Source: Siphonodentalium dalli
Lineage: Eukaryota; Mollusca; Scaphopoda; Gadilida; Siphonodentaliidae
Direction: 5' to 3'
DNA: 64,000 nucleotides
Assembly (NCBI GenBank): GCA_032622095.1
Contig: CP136064.1
Location: forward strand, 137,037,954-137,101,953
The translations under genes and the position numbers were made by a program. Below are positions 1-12,169 of the stretch, in pieces. Under the pieces are notes generated by a model, which did not search any database, was not told the origin of the DNA, and saw only the letters and a list, made by a program, of their open reading frames with translations. Within the stretch, counting starts at the first letter, position 1, and each line of letters starts with the position of its first letter.

Positions 1-44
1 GGGGAACACATTGACAATGACACTTTCTATGCCATATTTCTGAT

Positions 45-165
45 TGGCATAAGAACAAAGTCTGTCTATAGCTTACTGTTCCTTCTGTTTATGGTGGTTT
101 TTGACGGAGATGAATATTTTAACACCATACCCACCGCGAACACCGCCCGTATCTTTAAAATATTT
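45..165 (+). repeat. Dispersed repeat, copy 1
   Basis: The stretch containing ctgtttatggtggttttt followed by a gatgaatattttaacaccatac-type sequence recurs in diverged form near 11,440-11,545 and 32,385-32,475. This shows a dispersed family. I see no open frame or ends that would classify it. Confidence 0.5.
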
Positions 166-356
166 CGCAATAAAAAAAATTTTGAATGTTATAATTTGAT
201 ACGCATAATGGATTTTCAGATTATCGGAACACCGCGATTGAGACAAATTAAAAATAAAATAACGGTAATTTTTGTTAACAGCCACAGTTTGCCCTAACAG
301 CATCATATCAATTCAGCAGGACCCAACCGCATTAGCATGACCATTTGACCAGGTGT
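160..356 (+). repeat. Solo arm related to the MITE at 1846-2325
   Basis: The segment running from a gaatgttataatttg stretch through cagattatcggaac and caccgcgattgagac to tgaccaggtgttg matches, with divergence, the right arm of the element at 1846-2325, and its reverse complement matches the left arm. It looks like a remnant of another copy of that family. No partner arm lies upstream in the window. Confidence 0.55.
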
Positions 357-359
357 TGT

Positions 360-1843
360 CGACAATTCTTTGGTTTGAAATTATAAATGAGTCAAATCGT
401 GCAATTCACCAAATTTGAAAGTATATCATGAAATGTGTTGCGTGAACAATTAATATAGTTGGATAGTTTGAATGCTAACTGAGTATATCAATATACAGTC
501 GATACACATTGGGTTCTCTATGATGTCCATGCACTATATATAGTCTTCCATTTTCAACTTGGCATAGTTGTTAGTGTGCCTGGCTATTTCGGCATACTTC
601 GATGGCGAGAACATCAAATTGAACAAGTCCAAAGCTGTGGCTGTATCAGTATCGAATTCATCTGGTATAACTGGCCCTGTCCTTTGTGTAAATGGTTGAA
701 GTGATACCTTTCGAAGTTTATTTGACCAGCCAATCGGGTTAGTATTCAAGCTGCTATCGGCGATGGAGGTCACATTGTCGCTGGTAGCAGGGGAGAGTAA
801 TCGCCGTATGAATCTTCTGATGACGAGGAACCGCAATCTTCGTAAATTCGCTATCATCTCCCATTAACATGTCGATCACTTGCTGTTTCGAAAATTTTGC
901 AGCCATGTTGTTCGTAAATACTTAGAATGGTACCACTGATCATCAATGTGTGTCCCCAATATAAACCCCAAGTAACCAGCATGTTTCGCGCGCGATGCCC
1001 ACGGTGCCACGTTAATTGTTATTAGATAGGCAAATAACGAGTTGACATAACCGGGCGGTCTCGATTAGAAACTAGCAGGGGCATAGAAACAGAGTGACAA
1101 TGAGCAAGACACGCATGAACATTGTGTTTAAATATAGTATTGAACACGATACTACAATAATACATTTTCGAACTATGTTCATCGATGCCCTGCGCAAAAT
1201 TTGATTGAAATGACCTTCATCCGATTTATTGTAAAGCTGTCGTATCTTGAATAAAATACGTTTTGTTTGAAATACCACTGCAATTGGCTTTAAAAGATAT
1301 TGTGATTTGGTTACTGAACAACTTCTGACTTCAAGCACAAACTGACAAATATGTTTACTACTAGAACATGTATGGTGATGGCTAATATCCACGTAACACC
1401 GATTGCTCATTGTTATTTGTTTACATAAGGGTAGTGGTCTCGTTAAATACTAGTCTATAGTAAACCCTGTATATTTCATGTGTCTCGTATACGACTAATG
1501 GAATCGCCTTGGAAAGATGAAGATACTTTGTTTTGATTTAGAATATAGTACCTCACAATTAAATAACTTTTCTCATACATGTACGTGGGCTTAATCGCAA
1601 TCATTATTCAATTTCGTGGGTGCTTGAAATTAAATGTTTGTCAATCAAAATCTATCACCAGCTCATATTTAGAGGTTGCACCGATAGATTTATCATACAC
1701 CAATATGCAAAATAGTAATTGGATAAATAAGACACTTTCATAAATCAACGATGAAGTTGTTTTTCTGCTGCTGAAAGGGCCATAATAAACTGAAAAGAAA
1801 AAGGAATTAAATACTGGTGAGAATTGCTCAAAACCGAAACCTG
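360..1843. other. Gene-free stretch
   Basis: AT-rich sequence. The longest open frames are short and resemble no family I know. No tandem array or RNA gene was seen. Confidence 0.4.
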
Positions 1844-1845
1844 TA

Positions 1846-2325
1846 TCACCCCTGGTCAAGTGGTCTGCTAATGTTCATGATGCGGTTGGGTCATGCTGAA
1901 TTGCTATGATGATGTTAGGGCAAACTAATGCTGTTAACAAAAAGTACCGTTATATATTTTTAATTTGTCTTTTTCGCGGTGTTCCGATAATCTGAACATA
2001 TGATGGAAAAGCCATTCTGCATGCATGTCAAACATTCAAAAATATATTCATTGCTAAATATTTTAATACTAAATGTATTAGTTTTTGAAAAATGACTATA
2101 CTCAAGATGGGTTATTCACGTCATTTTAGAAACACCATGTTCTTGAATGTTTCATACACACACACTGGTTTTTCTCAAATCGCTCGGATTAGTCAAACAA
2201 CCGCGAAAATGACAACTTAACGGTACTATTTCCTAACGGCATCAGTTTGCCCTACCCACAGCATAGCAATTCAACAGGAACACCAGCATCACAGCATATT
2301 AGCAGGACCACTTGACCAGGGGTGT
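1846..2325. mobile_element. MITE with long inverted arms, TA-flanked (Tc1/mariner-like)
   Basis: The left end (TCACCCCTGGTCAAGTGGTC) and the inverted right end agree at 19 of 20 positions, and both are directly bordered by TA (1844-1845 and 2326-2327). The inverted similarity continues, with divergence, for roughly 110-140 bp on each side around a spacer of about 180 bp. The 480-bp length, lack of coding capacity and TA target duplication are the usual features of a non-autonomous Tc1/mariner-type element. The superfamily call rests only on the TA and is an inference. Confidence 0.65.
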
Positions 2326-2329
2326 TACA

Positions 2330-3730
2330 CGGGTTTGTATTGGGCATGGGAATGTGCCCTATGTGAATGTATGTGAAAACTTTTTGATCATTGCGAATGA
2401 GCACCTATACTTCCATTTAGTGGATCTCAATCAAGTATAATAGAAAAATTCTATACCAAAATGAGTGTGTGGAAGACAGAAGTGGACTGTGTCATGCAAG
2501 GAAATACAGATATATGTCAATTAATTGCCAACAATAACAATTGTGTAATGGACTGTCACTGCTGTTACCACACTGTCCATCCTGTTACCACGTCCAGCAT
2601 TACGTGAATGAGACCGAATGACGGGTAAAATCAGTGAACATATTGATGTAATAAGCAACGAACCCGAGCAGGGTGATATCAAAATAATTCTGACATGCAA
2701 GCTATATACTCATTTATGCCTATTTTAGAATTTTGTCTCCGCTGTTATCAACATGTTCACTACTGTTACTATTTCAAGGGTAACAGTAGGGACGGTACAA
2801 GTATGGACGTTTCCGGTTTATAAAGGGGATTCCCCCTGGGCGTCCATTGGAATGAAACAAATTGTATATGTTGCCTCATGGCGATCACCTTGGACAAAAC
2901 TAAGAAGAGAAACATTTGTGTAATAATAAACTCATAGACCTGTATATATAGGTATAATAGTAGTGACACACTCCCGTTTTACTCACCTGTTTGATGAATA
3001 ATACTGCCAATTACGGGCAAATTAACTGCACCAACCAGCAGACCACATTTGTTTAGCCATCTGTATTGATGAGTAGTATGGGAAACCAACTTGCACTTCC
3101 TTATTCGCCAATGCCAAGACAGTTGTATTCTGTGTGTGTCTCTTAGTCATAGTAGGGATCACCAATCGTGGGACAGTTTTGTGAGCTAGATTTTGTCATC
3201 TGACTTGGTAAACATTTCGCATACATTGTGATTTTATGATCAGGCATGTTACATATGATGCAAATTGTCTAATAAAGTGGTATTTAATGGTCATATTTTA
3301 TACGAAATGTCTGTTTTTAGAGGGATTTCGGAAAATGGGACTGGCATAATTGGCCATTTTTGCCATATTACGAGCCTCTGTGGTGTAGAAATACATTGGA
3401 GCGGATGATCTACGGTCTCTAACAAGTCGACCGCTTCCCATTTTATATCTCAAATTAAAATAAATTGATAATTAATACACTTTTCTATAAAAAAAAATGG
3501 TAATGGACAGAAATAGGCCACTTAAAAAAAAAAATGCCCAATACGATATGCGGTATACGTTGTAATAAATCTGATAATTGTATATATCGTCAAATGATGA
3601 TGTGGTAAGAATTTGTACGAACAAGTATATATTTTTTGTGAATAAATTCGACGTTCACGCGTAGAGCTTGCACGTGGAGCCGGAGATTTAGTCCTGTGCA
3701 TGTAGAAACATGCCAAATGATCAGAACATA
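2330..3730. other. Gene-free stretch
   Basis: AT-rich sequence with small local repeats (two ctgttaccac units near 2560-2595; a 10-bp stem at 2762-2790) and short open frames without recognisable similarity. Confidence 0.35.
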
Positions 3731-3734
3731 GGTA

Positions 3735-4420
3735 TTTATTATACCCGATTCGTTATCCTTCAAAACGTTATTTGAAAGAATGTTGTCTATTAGAGTAGCT
3801 GAGAATTCTGTTATTCTAGTAGGCCTGGTAATGGGTGGTAAAAAGTCTTCTGAGAACATTGTATCGACGAATTTTTCAGTTTTATTATGTGTAGCGAACT
3901 TTAATAAGTCTATATTGAAATCACCGAATAAATAGCATGTTTTGTGTTCGTTGTTTACGATACCTAATATGTTTCCTAATGCGGCTAAGTCAGCTAAAGG
4001 CGCGGTATTTGGTCTGTAGATGCAACCGATGATGATGTAGGAATTATTTTTGTCGGGAAATATTTCCAGGAACAGAGATTCAAATATGTGAGCATTAAAA
4101 GTTGTGAGATCGTCTCTAATATTATATGGTAAATTTTCTACCATGGTGCCACGCCACCTCTGTCGTCAGCGAAAGAGAGTGTAGGTGGGCGCAGAGCCCT
4201 CGGAATGGTCGAAAAGATCGAGTGATCTCCTTCACCCCACCTGTGTCGTCATTGGTCTCTGTTCTCGTCTTATATAGGAGAAGGTGGTAACCTTCACAAG
4301 AGAAATCTAAATTATTTCTATGTATTTTGAATACTTCTGTTAGTCTTACTTTTAGAGTTTCCAGGTTGAAGTTAAGCTGAACAATCTGGGGAATTAGTTC
4401 TTTATGGTAGTCAAAACAAG
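3735..4420 (-). pseudogene. LINE endonuclease fragment (LINE-E)
   Basis: This is the apurinic-type endonuclease (EEP fold) domain of a non-LTR retrotransposon, the enzyme that nicks target DNA for reverse transcription. In translation order, a segment near 4,330-4,260 has a GYHLLLYKTR-like stretch. After a frameshift come FESLFLEIF, GCIYRP, the catalytic-loop motif GDFNIDLL and TRPTRITEFSATLIDNI, the usual order for CR1/Jockey-type LINEs. An 83-bp insertion bounded by copies of cacct-tgtcgtc (4155-4167 and 4238-4250) breaks the frame at the GGVA motif. The domain stops abruptly near 3,735, so the reverse transcriptase is absent. Confidence 0.85.
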
Positions 4421-4786
4421 TATACATATAACACATATAAAATGGAACATCCAAATAAAATGTATATTTCCAAACAGCGGAAAAACCAAGTCTGTCGGAT
4501 AATAGCGTGTTGTGTCGACGACGGAATATCCAGAAGTGCCCTGGTAGGTCCCAAACTCTCCTATATACAATCGGACATATGTTACATTCGCTGCGATAAC
4601 TTATGGTAATATAGTTATATCATGTTAATTAACTTGGACAAAGGGTCAGACATGTGATGTCGTGTGAAGTCCACCACTGGCAGATTATTATTTCATGATT
4701 CTGATATAACAGCGTTACGTTATGTGACATTATTGGTATTCGTGCGGATAGTGGTACGTAACACGACCCCGTGCATACAATTCATT

Positions 4787-5554
4787 AAGTCGGCCCTATA
4801 CGAAGACGACCACACGTGAAGTCGGTCCCAGAGAAGTCGGCCCCGTCCATTAGAAGGGATTTTTTCGGCTTAATTTTATTGAGATAGTGTTTAAGTTGGT
4901 GTTCCCAATTTAATTTGATTGATTCATTGTAGTGTGTGACTGTACCGGTAAGAATAAAAAAAAACAAAAACAATTAGGCTACTGCAAATCTCTTGTCAAC
5001 AGTTGTTCTCGTTGGACTCATCGAATATATAACGCAGGTAAGTCATTTTAAATTTTAATTTTTATGAAACTTTATAGGCATAAGAACTTTAAATTTTTAA
5101 TATTTTCTCAAGTAAATGTGAATATACTTAAATCTTGTATATATAGTAATTTCGCCTCTACAATATATATATAAATATTGTAAATCTGTTATATATGAAT
5201 TTTTGTTGGTTTTCTTATATTATTGTTTTATTCCCCTCCAGCAACATTTAGTGAGGGAGAAGTAGCTGCGTAGAATTCTACGGAGTCAAACCACACATGT
5301 GCAGGGGCAAATATTTCACCTATGGAAGTGGCACAGCACCCATCACTGACAACGACACCGACAGTGATAGCGACGACGAGATTGCTTGAATTTGTTAATT
5401 GAATTTGTTATTATTATATTGTCATTATTATTATCAGTCTCATATTTCATATCATAAAATAAATAAATGATTTTAAACAATGGTTCTTTTATATATGGGG
5501 CCGACTTCTCTGGGGCCGACTTCGCGTGGGGCCGTCTTCGTATGGGACCGACTT
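4787..5554. mobile_element. Fold-back element with inverted gaagtcggcccc arrays
   Basis: The first ~58 bp (4787-4848) and the reverse complement of 5497-5554 are nearly identical. Both are built from about four variants of a gaagtcggcccc unit plus a tacgaagacg block. The 650-bp interior is AT-rich. It holds a 45-codon open frame (5255-5389) ending in an acidic tail (DTDSDSDDEIA) and a GTAAGT-like site at 5038, possibly debris of a gene. No target duplication could be defined. A non-autonomous DNA transposon or fold-back element is the best reading. Confidence 0.6.
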
Positions 5555-5559
5555 CGCGC

Positions 5560-6155
5560 GGCATGAGTCGGTATATTATGTAATTGACTTCGCGGTCCGA
5601 ATAGCAGCATGTGCCATTGATTGGCGATCAGATTATTTCCGCTACATATTCAAATATTTCAAATAAATAAAGTTGCCACTAAACCTGAAATAAATTTAAG
5701 GAAACTAAACATCACTCTGACATCACCCTCTGGTCGCGAGAAGACGACTCATGCGGCTTTATGTATATATCAACATCCATTTATGACGATGTGATATATG
5801 TATATTTACCATATGATAATTCTTTGATACAGAATTATATCAAAATTAAAACCCTATATATTTTACTCTATAATAGTACTCCCCGACCTAAAAAAAAATG
5901 TTCCGCATCGCAAAAGAAAATAATAATTATAAATCGCGATAGTCACTTGTGAAAACAATGAGTTCAACAGTTTTAACAGAAGTGTTTGTGGGTGATTCTA
6001 CGGTAACTGAGCAATTTGAGTATCCCGGTACATCAGAAATACAAACTTCGTTCCGTGGTGTATGATAGGGCACACTATGTGTAGTTAGACAGAAATATTC
6101 GAGAAATGTGGTTGGTAAAAATTATTTGCTGATTATTTTCTCATTTTGTCTGTTT
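5560..6155. other. Gene-free stretch
   Basis: AT-rich, nothing recognised. The short open frame at 5761-5952 has no family signature. Confidence 0.35.
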
Positions 6156-6160
6156 TAGAC

Positions 6161-6582
6161 CGTTAGTGTAAACCAGAAACGTCATTACACTAACGCACTT
6201 TATCATCATTTCAAGCAGGCACCACATGTATAGTTACGAAGATATGGCCTTTTATTATGGTTATTCGCGTTCCTTGGCAACTTCGCAATTTTCGGAGTGC
6301 CGGGGAGGTTCTAGTTCTGAAAATAAAAGCTTCATCTGAATTTTCGAGGCACAAACATGTGTATTTTTTCGCCCATTCTTCGGAACACTTCTTGAATATT
6401 CTCGGACGTAACCACTTTCATGGGGAATAATGATTCATATTATATTAAACACCCACGAAGAATAAATCGATGGAATGGGAGTTTCATTGCGTTATATATT
6501 TCGGATAACTCAGCTGATAATCCTTAGCGTTAGTGTAATGACGATTTTGTTAGTGTAATGGCGCACCGTTAGTGTAATGACG
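6161..6582. repeat. Cluster 1 of the CGTTAGTGTAATGACG motif
   Basis: Copies start at 6161 (first 10 bp only), 6180 (reverse strand), 6528, 6549 (one change) and 6567. The first two form a 10-bp inverted pair, so that 6161-6195 can fold. The same 16-mer clusters again at 8702-9120 and was not noticed elsewhere in the window. Confidence 0.8.
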
Positions 6583-6914
6583 TTATATCCTCCTGTTGGA
6601 CAGTAGATGGCCGATGAAATGACCATGCGACACCAGTGGTGCTGTACATATTATACGATACCTATTATAACCATTTATATATGTTTTTGGGGTAAGTGTG
6701 GACATTATGATGAACAGAGAGGTATGTTGCTGTCAGATGTGTAACAAGCCCGTAGCTAATCCGATACTTCTACTAATGGTTAATGGTCGCTATTGACCAT
6801 CAGCAGAAGGCTTTGATTTGGATTATCCCGTAGCCAGCTTTTGTGGTGGGCGGTTACGAATCTGATGCCGAATGTGCGTAGTGTAGATGTTGCGAATGTG
6901 GCCCCATCCTGCGG

Positions 6915-7350
6915 ATTGGGTCCGGTGCCCACCCCATGCAGAGCCCCTGGGAAAATATGTGTATACTCAGTGCACCGAGAGCGATTCTGGGCCTCAATTT
7001 CGAATCTCTAATTGAGAAAAACAATCAGTTTAAGGTGCCAATATAGAAGCTACATTCCTGGGCGGCCTCCATCGGGGAAGTTTGTGGAAAATCACTGCTT
7101 TGATATGATTCTGGAGCCCATCAGTGTCAATTCTATAGTTCATTGAAAATGCAATCAATTAAAGATGTCAATGAAGCCAAATTGCGTCAATGCGTGGTGC
7201 GCGAAATAAGGGGCCCGGTGTGGGCCTTCCCTGGAATTTTTGTTGTAAACGTCAATGTTCTGACAGCGATTCCGGACCCCATATGAAGCGTCAACTTCGA
7301 GTTTCTAACTCAGGAAAAATATAGAAGTTTAAAGGAGACCAGGGTTTCAC
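6915..7350. repeat. Diverged tandem repeat, about 145 bp, three copies
   Basis: Three successive segments share the order gcccc...gggaa, an agcgattc-gg-cc block, then tctaa-t-a-gaaaaa. They begin near 6915, 7060 and 7205. Divergence is high, so the boundaries are approximate. Confidence 0.45.
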
Positions 7351-8270
7351 GTTCTAAACTTATGAGTGTTCGCGAGAGTTACTTCGTGTGGATTGCCTTC
7401 TCCCTTAAAGTGCTGAAAAATCCTTTGAGCTTCCACCCCTCCCCTCGCCAACAAAAATCTGGTGATGAAAGGGAACAACTGGATACATAATTGCGGAGAC
7501 AACCTTCACACCATTTATTCCCGTCCCTGTCCGTCAAACACAAGTTAATTGTTACATGTATGTATCTTCGAGGTGGGGATAATTTTCCCGGGTATAGGTT
7601 GTCATAACATTTGCTGGCCTTCTCCACACGTAAACAGTGATGGGCGAAATCAGATACAGCTAAGGATATTTTGGTCCAAGAAACCTTATGAAAATATAAT
7701 CGAACTATTATGTGTGTTATATGAAAATGACAACACTCTTCTCTTTTTTCGAATGTTAAATGACAACTTGGAACTAGGTATAATAGCAACTAACCCGAAT
7801 TGTTTCTGACCGCAGAAGGATCATGGCGCTGTTGCATGGTGTAAATACCAGGTACCCATAGTTAGGCCGTGAACTCAGCTGCCTATATGTATATCATGCA
7901 CATTGTCTGTATAGTATATCATGGATTCATAGGATGTCCATATGTACTTTAGGTTATATGGACACATCGGACAGTTATGCCACGTATCCACCTACACATA
8001 TATATATTTGACCAATGCCCTATATAAAGATCATGGGTGATGGTCCCTTTGAATATTCCATGCACCAATGCCACCATGCTGCAGGTTGGCCATGGACCGG
8101 GGGTCATATATGTAGGTCATGGGACACAGGTCGATAAAGGTATGATATGACATTGTACCCAAGAATGAGAAGGTGTCTATACGTAGGACATTTATGGACC
8201 CAGCCCCGTATACATGATATATCTACGTCATGGACAGAGAAAAGTATGTTGACGATGCCTTTGTGGAAAG
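7350..8270. other. Gene-free stretch
   Basis: No recognisable coding. The region 7850-8240 is rich in catggac/tatatg words and may be an old degenerated satellite. Confidence 0.3.
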
Positions 8271-8276
8271 AAAAAT

Positions 8277-8568
8277 AATTGTTTTCACCGACAAAATGCT
8301 ACATGGTGCAGTTTAGTTTGTTAAAATTGCCACAATAGCAGTCATATTTCATATTTTCGATTTCGGGTATGTCCCTAGCAACCGTTATCACCCTGGTAGG
8401 TAAGAAATATGGTAATTTTCCTGTCAGATCCACACTGACAACAACTATTATAATTGTTTTCACCATTAAAATGATACATGGCGTATTTTAGTTTGTTAAA
8501 ACTGCCATAATATTAGTCATATGTGCTTTTATTCGATGTTGGGCAGTTGCCTAGCAACAGTTGCTAAG
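8277..8568. repeat. Tandem duplication, 175-bp offset
   Basis: The block starting aattgttttcacc recurs at 8452 with the same following order (a-aaaatg-tacatgg, tttagtttgttaaaa, gccataata, gtcatat). The second copy ends in TAGCAACAGTTGCTA (8552-8566), a 7-bp inverted repeat resembling an RFX X-box core. The first copy carries only one half of it. Confidence 0.6.
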
Positions 8569-8701
8569 GAAGGACCTGCCGCCATTGCCTCCATATCTGA
8601 AAATGATGAGTAGTACACGGGGAACATATATGCCAAGTTTCATTATTGTATCACATTTTGCACAATTGTTACACCAAGAGCCTGGACTATAATGAAAACC
8701 T

Positions 8702-9120
8702 CGTTATTACACCAACGCAGTGTCATTACATTAACGCAAACAACGTTAGTGTAATGACGCGTTAGTGTAATGACGATTTCGCGTTCATCATGCGATAACA
8801 TTTTTGAATATCGACAACCAAACCAATCAACTAGTTTATGAACACGCTTACCTCAGACGCTTTTATCAAAACTGTTTAATGTTCAGTCAATGCATATAGT
8901 ATTTTAGTGTTCCGCGTTAGTGTAATGACGGTGAATAAATATACGGTACAAAATCCGGCGATTCAAATGTTAATTTCCCTGAGAATTTCACGAATACTCG
9001 GGGAACATTTTTTTGTTTGTTAACATGGAAGTTTCCATTCACGTTGCGACAGATGTGATATACAACTGACACCAAATGGAAACGTGGCAACCCATTTTAG
9101 GCTCGCGTTAGTGTAATGAT
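8702..9120. repeat. Cluster 2 of the CGTTAGTGTAATGACG motif
   Basis: Copies start at 8702 and 8721 (both reverse strand, two or three changes), 8744, 8760, 8915 and 9106 (last bases altered). With cluster 1 this gives eleven occurrences bracketing about 2.1 kb, as expected for subterminal transposase-binding sites or for a dispersed regulatory or satellite motif. Confidence 0.8.
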
Positions 9121-9392
9121 TCTGGATCATGGGACAACGTTTTTGGGACAAATAAATAGCTTTTTGTTGGATGCTTCTTTGGTATCTCTGTATAATTTTG
9201 GTGGCATTAGATTCCTTGCAAAATTCCACACCAGAAGGTGGATTTCGGTTTTGAATACACATTCACCAGTGCATAAGAAAAATCGGAGAAATTGGGCGTG
9301 TCTGCTCTGGGACATGCAGTTTCATGGTATCTTGCCGGTTATCGTCATGCCTAAGACCCATACCGGAGTATGGTAGTCACTTAATTTGGTAT

Positions 9393-9905
9393 CTAATTAA
9401 TGCCTGGATTCTCAGTTTTAAAATGATGGCCATTGTACTTGCTCGTGATGAGCAGTGCTTGTCTTGTGGTGAATTGTGCCCATTGGACAGTGTTTTGCTC
9501 AGTTACCGTAGATTCACCCTTATCCATCTTTAAAATGTACTGCCCTCCATTCCTGGTATAACTTGTAGTACAGCTTCGGTTGTATTTTGTTTCCATCTAT
9601 GACGCCAGTTGTTCCGTCCTTGTATTCAACTGTGAGAAGCGGGGCACAGTCACTCATGCGGAAGTGCCGTTTGGTGATGTGGTCGATTTTGTCTAGATTC
9701 CTCACGTGTCCGTCATTTGACAAATTCACCGTTTCTTCTATCTCAGTGCCATTTAATAGCACTGTCCAACATCAGTTTTTGTTGTATTCGTCAGTGAAGA
9801 TTTGTTTGAGCCAGAAATTTTAACGGGTTTAGTCACGATGTTGTTCTTATCTTCGCCATCTCGTATTTCACACACGCAAACGCTTTTGTCTGAGGTTTAG
9901 GCGAC
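9393..9905 (-). pseudogene. Broken coding region, family not recognised
   Basis: Three overlapping minus-strand frames read as one protein split by frameshifts. The first runs from about 9,890 to 9,775 (DKSVCVCEIRDGEDKNN). The second is 9,762-9,520 (LLTVEYKDGTTGVIDGNK, then KLYQEWRAVHF). The third, about 9,560-9,393, contains YILKMDKGESTVTEQN. Amino-acid content is protein-like (charged, few rare residues), and each frame picks up where the previous one breaks. The first segment begins just after cctaaacctcag, a plausible 3' splice site. Open frames continuing to about 9,127 may belong too. I do not recognise the family. Confidence 0.45.
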
Positions 9906-9909
9906 AGAG

Positions 9910-10550
9910 ACATTATCTGTAGTGCAACGCATTTATGCAAAAATAAAATGCCAGACCTGGTGTAACATGTCGTCTCCCCTGGAGATTTCCCCCGCAGGTT
10001 TGAGCCTGGACATTTCCATCCCCACCACTTAAAGGGACGGGCAGCATTCTTTGTGGGTTATAATTTAGCAATAACATTTATCCAATTATGATAATTTCCT
10101 GAACAATATACTAATAGTATAGCATAATGATGACATGAATGCGATATTATTCACAAAACACACCTTTGTGCGTGAAAATGTAGGTCGACAATTGTTCATT
10201 TGTCACAAAAACCCAGAATTGTTTATACATGTAAGCAGTCGCGATATTGAGTCATGCCCATATTTATATTGCGCCCATTATACGTTGGATGTAAAACCCA
10301 CAATTTGGTGCCTCTACAACTTATAACTCACAATACTATCATAATAAATTGTTTATTTTGTATGTGTTACAATATATAGGTTAAATTTTGATAGTCTGAC
10401 ATGCATGTACATAAATAAAAATGTCTACATGTTGAGGAACTATAAAGTTACCTATCGGCATACATGAGATGTCCTTTGTGTACATCACTATGCTAAAGAA
10501 ATCAATCGAATGAAATGATTGTTCTGGTATTGCAATAATTTATCAATTAT
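9910..10550. other. Gene-free stretch
   Basis: AT-rich; short open frames only; no repeat or RNA gene seen. Confidence 0.3.
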
Positions 10551-10556
10551 TAAGAT

Positions 10557-10750
10557 ATGCATAATCATCAAGCCTTGAAATAGTGTGTCTGTCATTTGCA
10601 GAATGAGGTCCCCAGAGGGTGAATTTAGTGATGCTACCCCGCATAGTGGGCTAGCATCACCAAATTCACCCTCTGTGGACCTCATCCTGCATACACCTCA
10701 GCAATCTGCAAATGACAGACACCCTATTTTAAGGCTCGATAATCATGTTA
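10557..10750. repeat. Long imperfect palindrome (hairpin)
   Basis: The left arm (atgcataatcatcaagcc, gtgtctgtcatttgcag, then gaggtccccagagggtgaat) is mirrored by the right arm, with a small insertion beside the right-hand gtctgtcatttgcag. The arms are 80-95 bp around a short loop near 10,640-10,650. A transcript would fold into a stem of about 190 nt. It could be a hairpin MITE or a small-RNA source. A 115-codon frame across it is probably incidental. Confidence 0.75.
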
Positions 10751-10754
10751 ATGT

Positions 10755-12165
10755 TGCATCATCTTCGCTGAAAACCAAAGTGCCAAAGTGCTTCCCAACT
10801 ATCCCTGCTGCAAGCAATATATTGTTCAAACATAGACCCGGGGTAGGACATGGCTGCATGTCAAGGTTGCGTTTGGTAAACCTTTCCCCATGTTTACTGG
10901 TCATTTATTCAACAAAACATCTTCATATTTAACACAGTTTTATTGAAGAAAAACAAGCACCCTATTTAGATAATCGGTAATGCCGATGTTGAAACCCATG
11001 TGCCGATTGTCATCCGATAGGCCATAAATTCCATAATTGATTGTCATTTCCAATCATTGGCTCAACACTAGAGAATACTAAATGGATTGAAAAATATTCA
11101 TCTCTTTGCAAGAACAATTATATTATGTACACATTTTCTGTCTGATCATTTCCCAATCATGAAATAATGTGGATTAGCTGCACTTTGAACTGACAGCGGG
11201 TAAAATTGGTCGATTAAAAACTTGTTTTGGTCATTTGAATGCGATTGTTGATGGTGCCAATAATTTTATCTTAGCCTTCGAACGCGCTATGGAACATTTT
11301 ATTGGACGATTTGTTAGTTCGGAGTGTTTGTCTTTAAACAAATGGTTCTGTGACAATTGATGTTTGTTGACATAACAAAGCTTACAAACATGGTAATAAC
11401 ATGCAATGTATACGATATTTATAATTTGATGTAAGAACAACATCTGTCTATTATATAACAATCTTTTTTGTTTATGGTGGTTTTAGCGGATATGACTTAA
11501 CAGCATCTATAGCCAGTGAGAAGGCCACCCAAATATTTGAGCCCAACTCAAACAATGTTTGTCAGAGAAAGAGTGAATTTCTCGTCGTTTCATGACTATA
11601 TAAATCAAAATAAGCAATAAAACTTAAAGATGACAATTCTCCTTGTTTTTCTCGACAATATAATCTGTAATTACCACCACAGTCATAGCTCATGAGAGAG
11701 GGTGGCATGTGTTAATTGATTACACTTAGTTTTGATAATGAAAGTTATGACCTGTCAAAGAAATTTAGTTTCATTTGGGAATGTGAAATAACAAGGCAAT
11801 ATAGGTGTTTGATCATTCAAAAAGCAAGGATAATATGTCTGTTCCTGATTTTTCTCCCAGACCATGGACAGATTTAAACCAAATTTAGTGTGGTGATTCG
11901 TGGTACCTCAGTGGATGTTATAATGGCAATAGTTTTTTTATTTGAAAAAAAATAACAAAAAAAATTTTTTTTAAACATTGAATTTATTTTACTGTTTTAA
12001 ATAGAATAAAAAAAAAAAGGATTTTCACTGTCTTTTTTTGGTTATATTAAAGACATATTCTGGTTTTGTTTGGGGGGCATGTAACTGATAAGTTAGTACT
12101 CAGGTGCTATGCCAACTCATGGAATGTAGCATTCTACTAACATTGCCGAAAATTTAAAATAAATT
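10755..12165. other. Gene-free stretch with dispersed-repeat copy 2
   Basis: 11,440-11,545 is a diverged copy of the repeat at 45-165. A poly-A/T tract lies at 11,930-12,020. No coding was recognised. Confidence 0.4.
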
Positions 12166-12169
12166 TACC

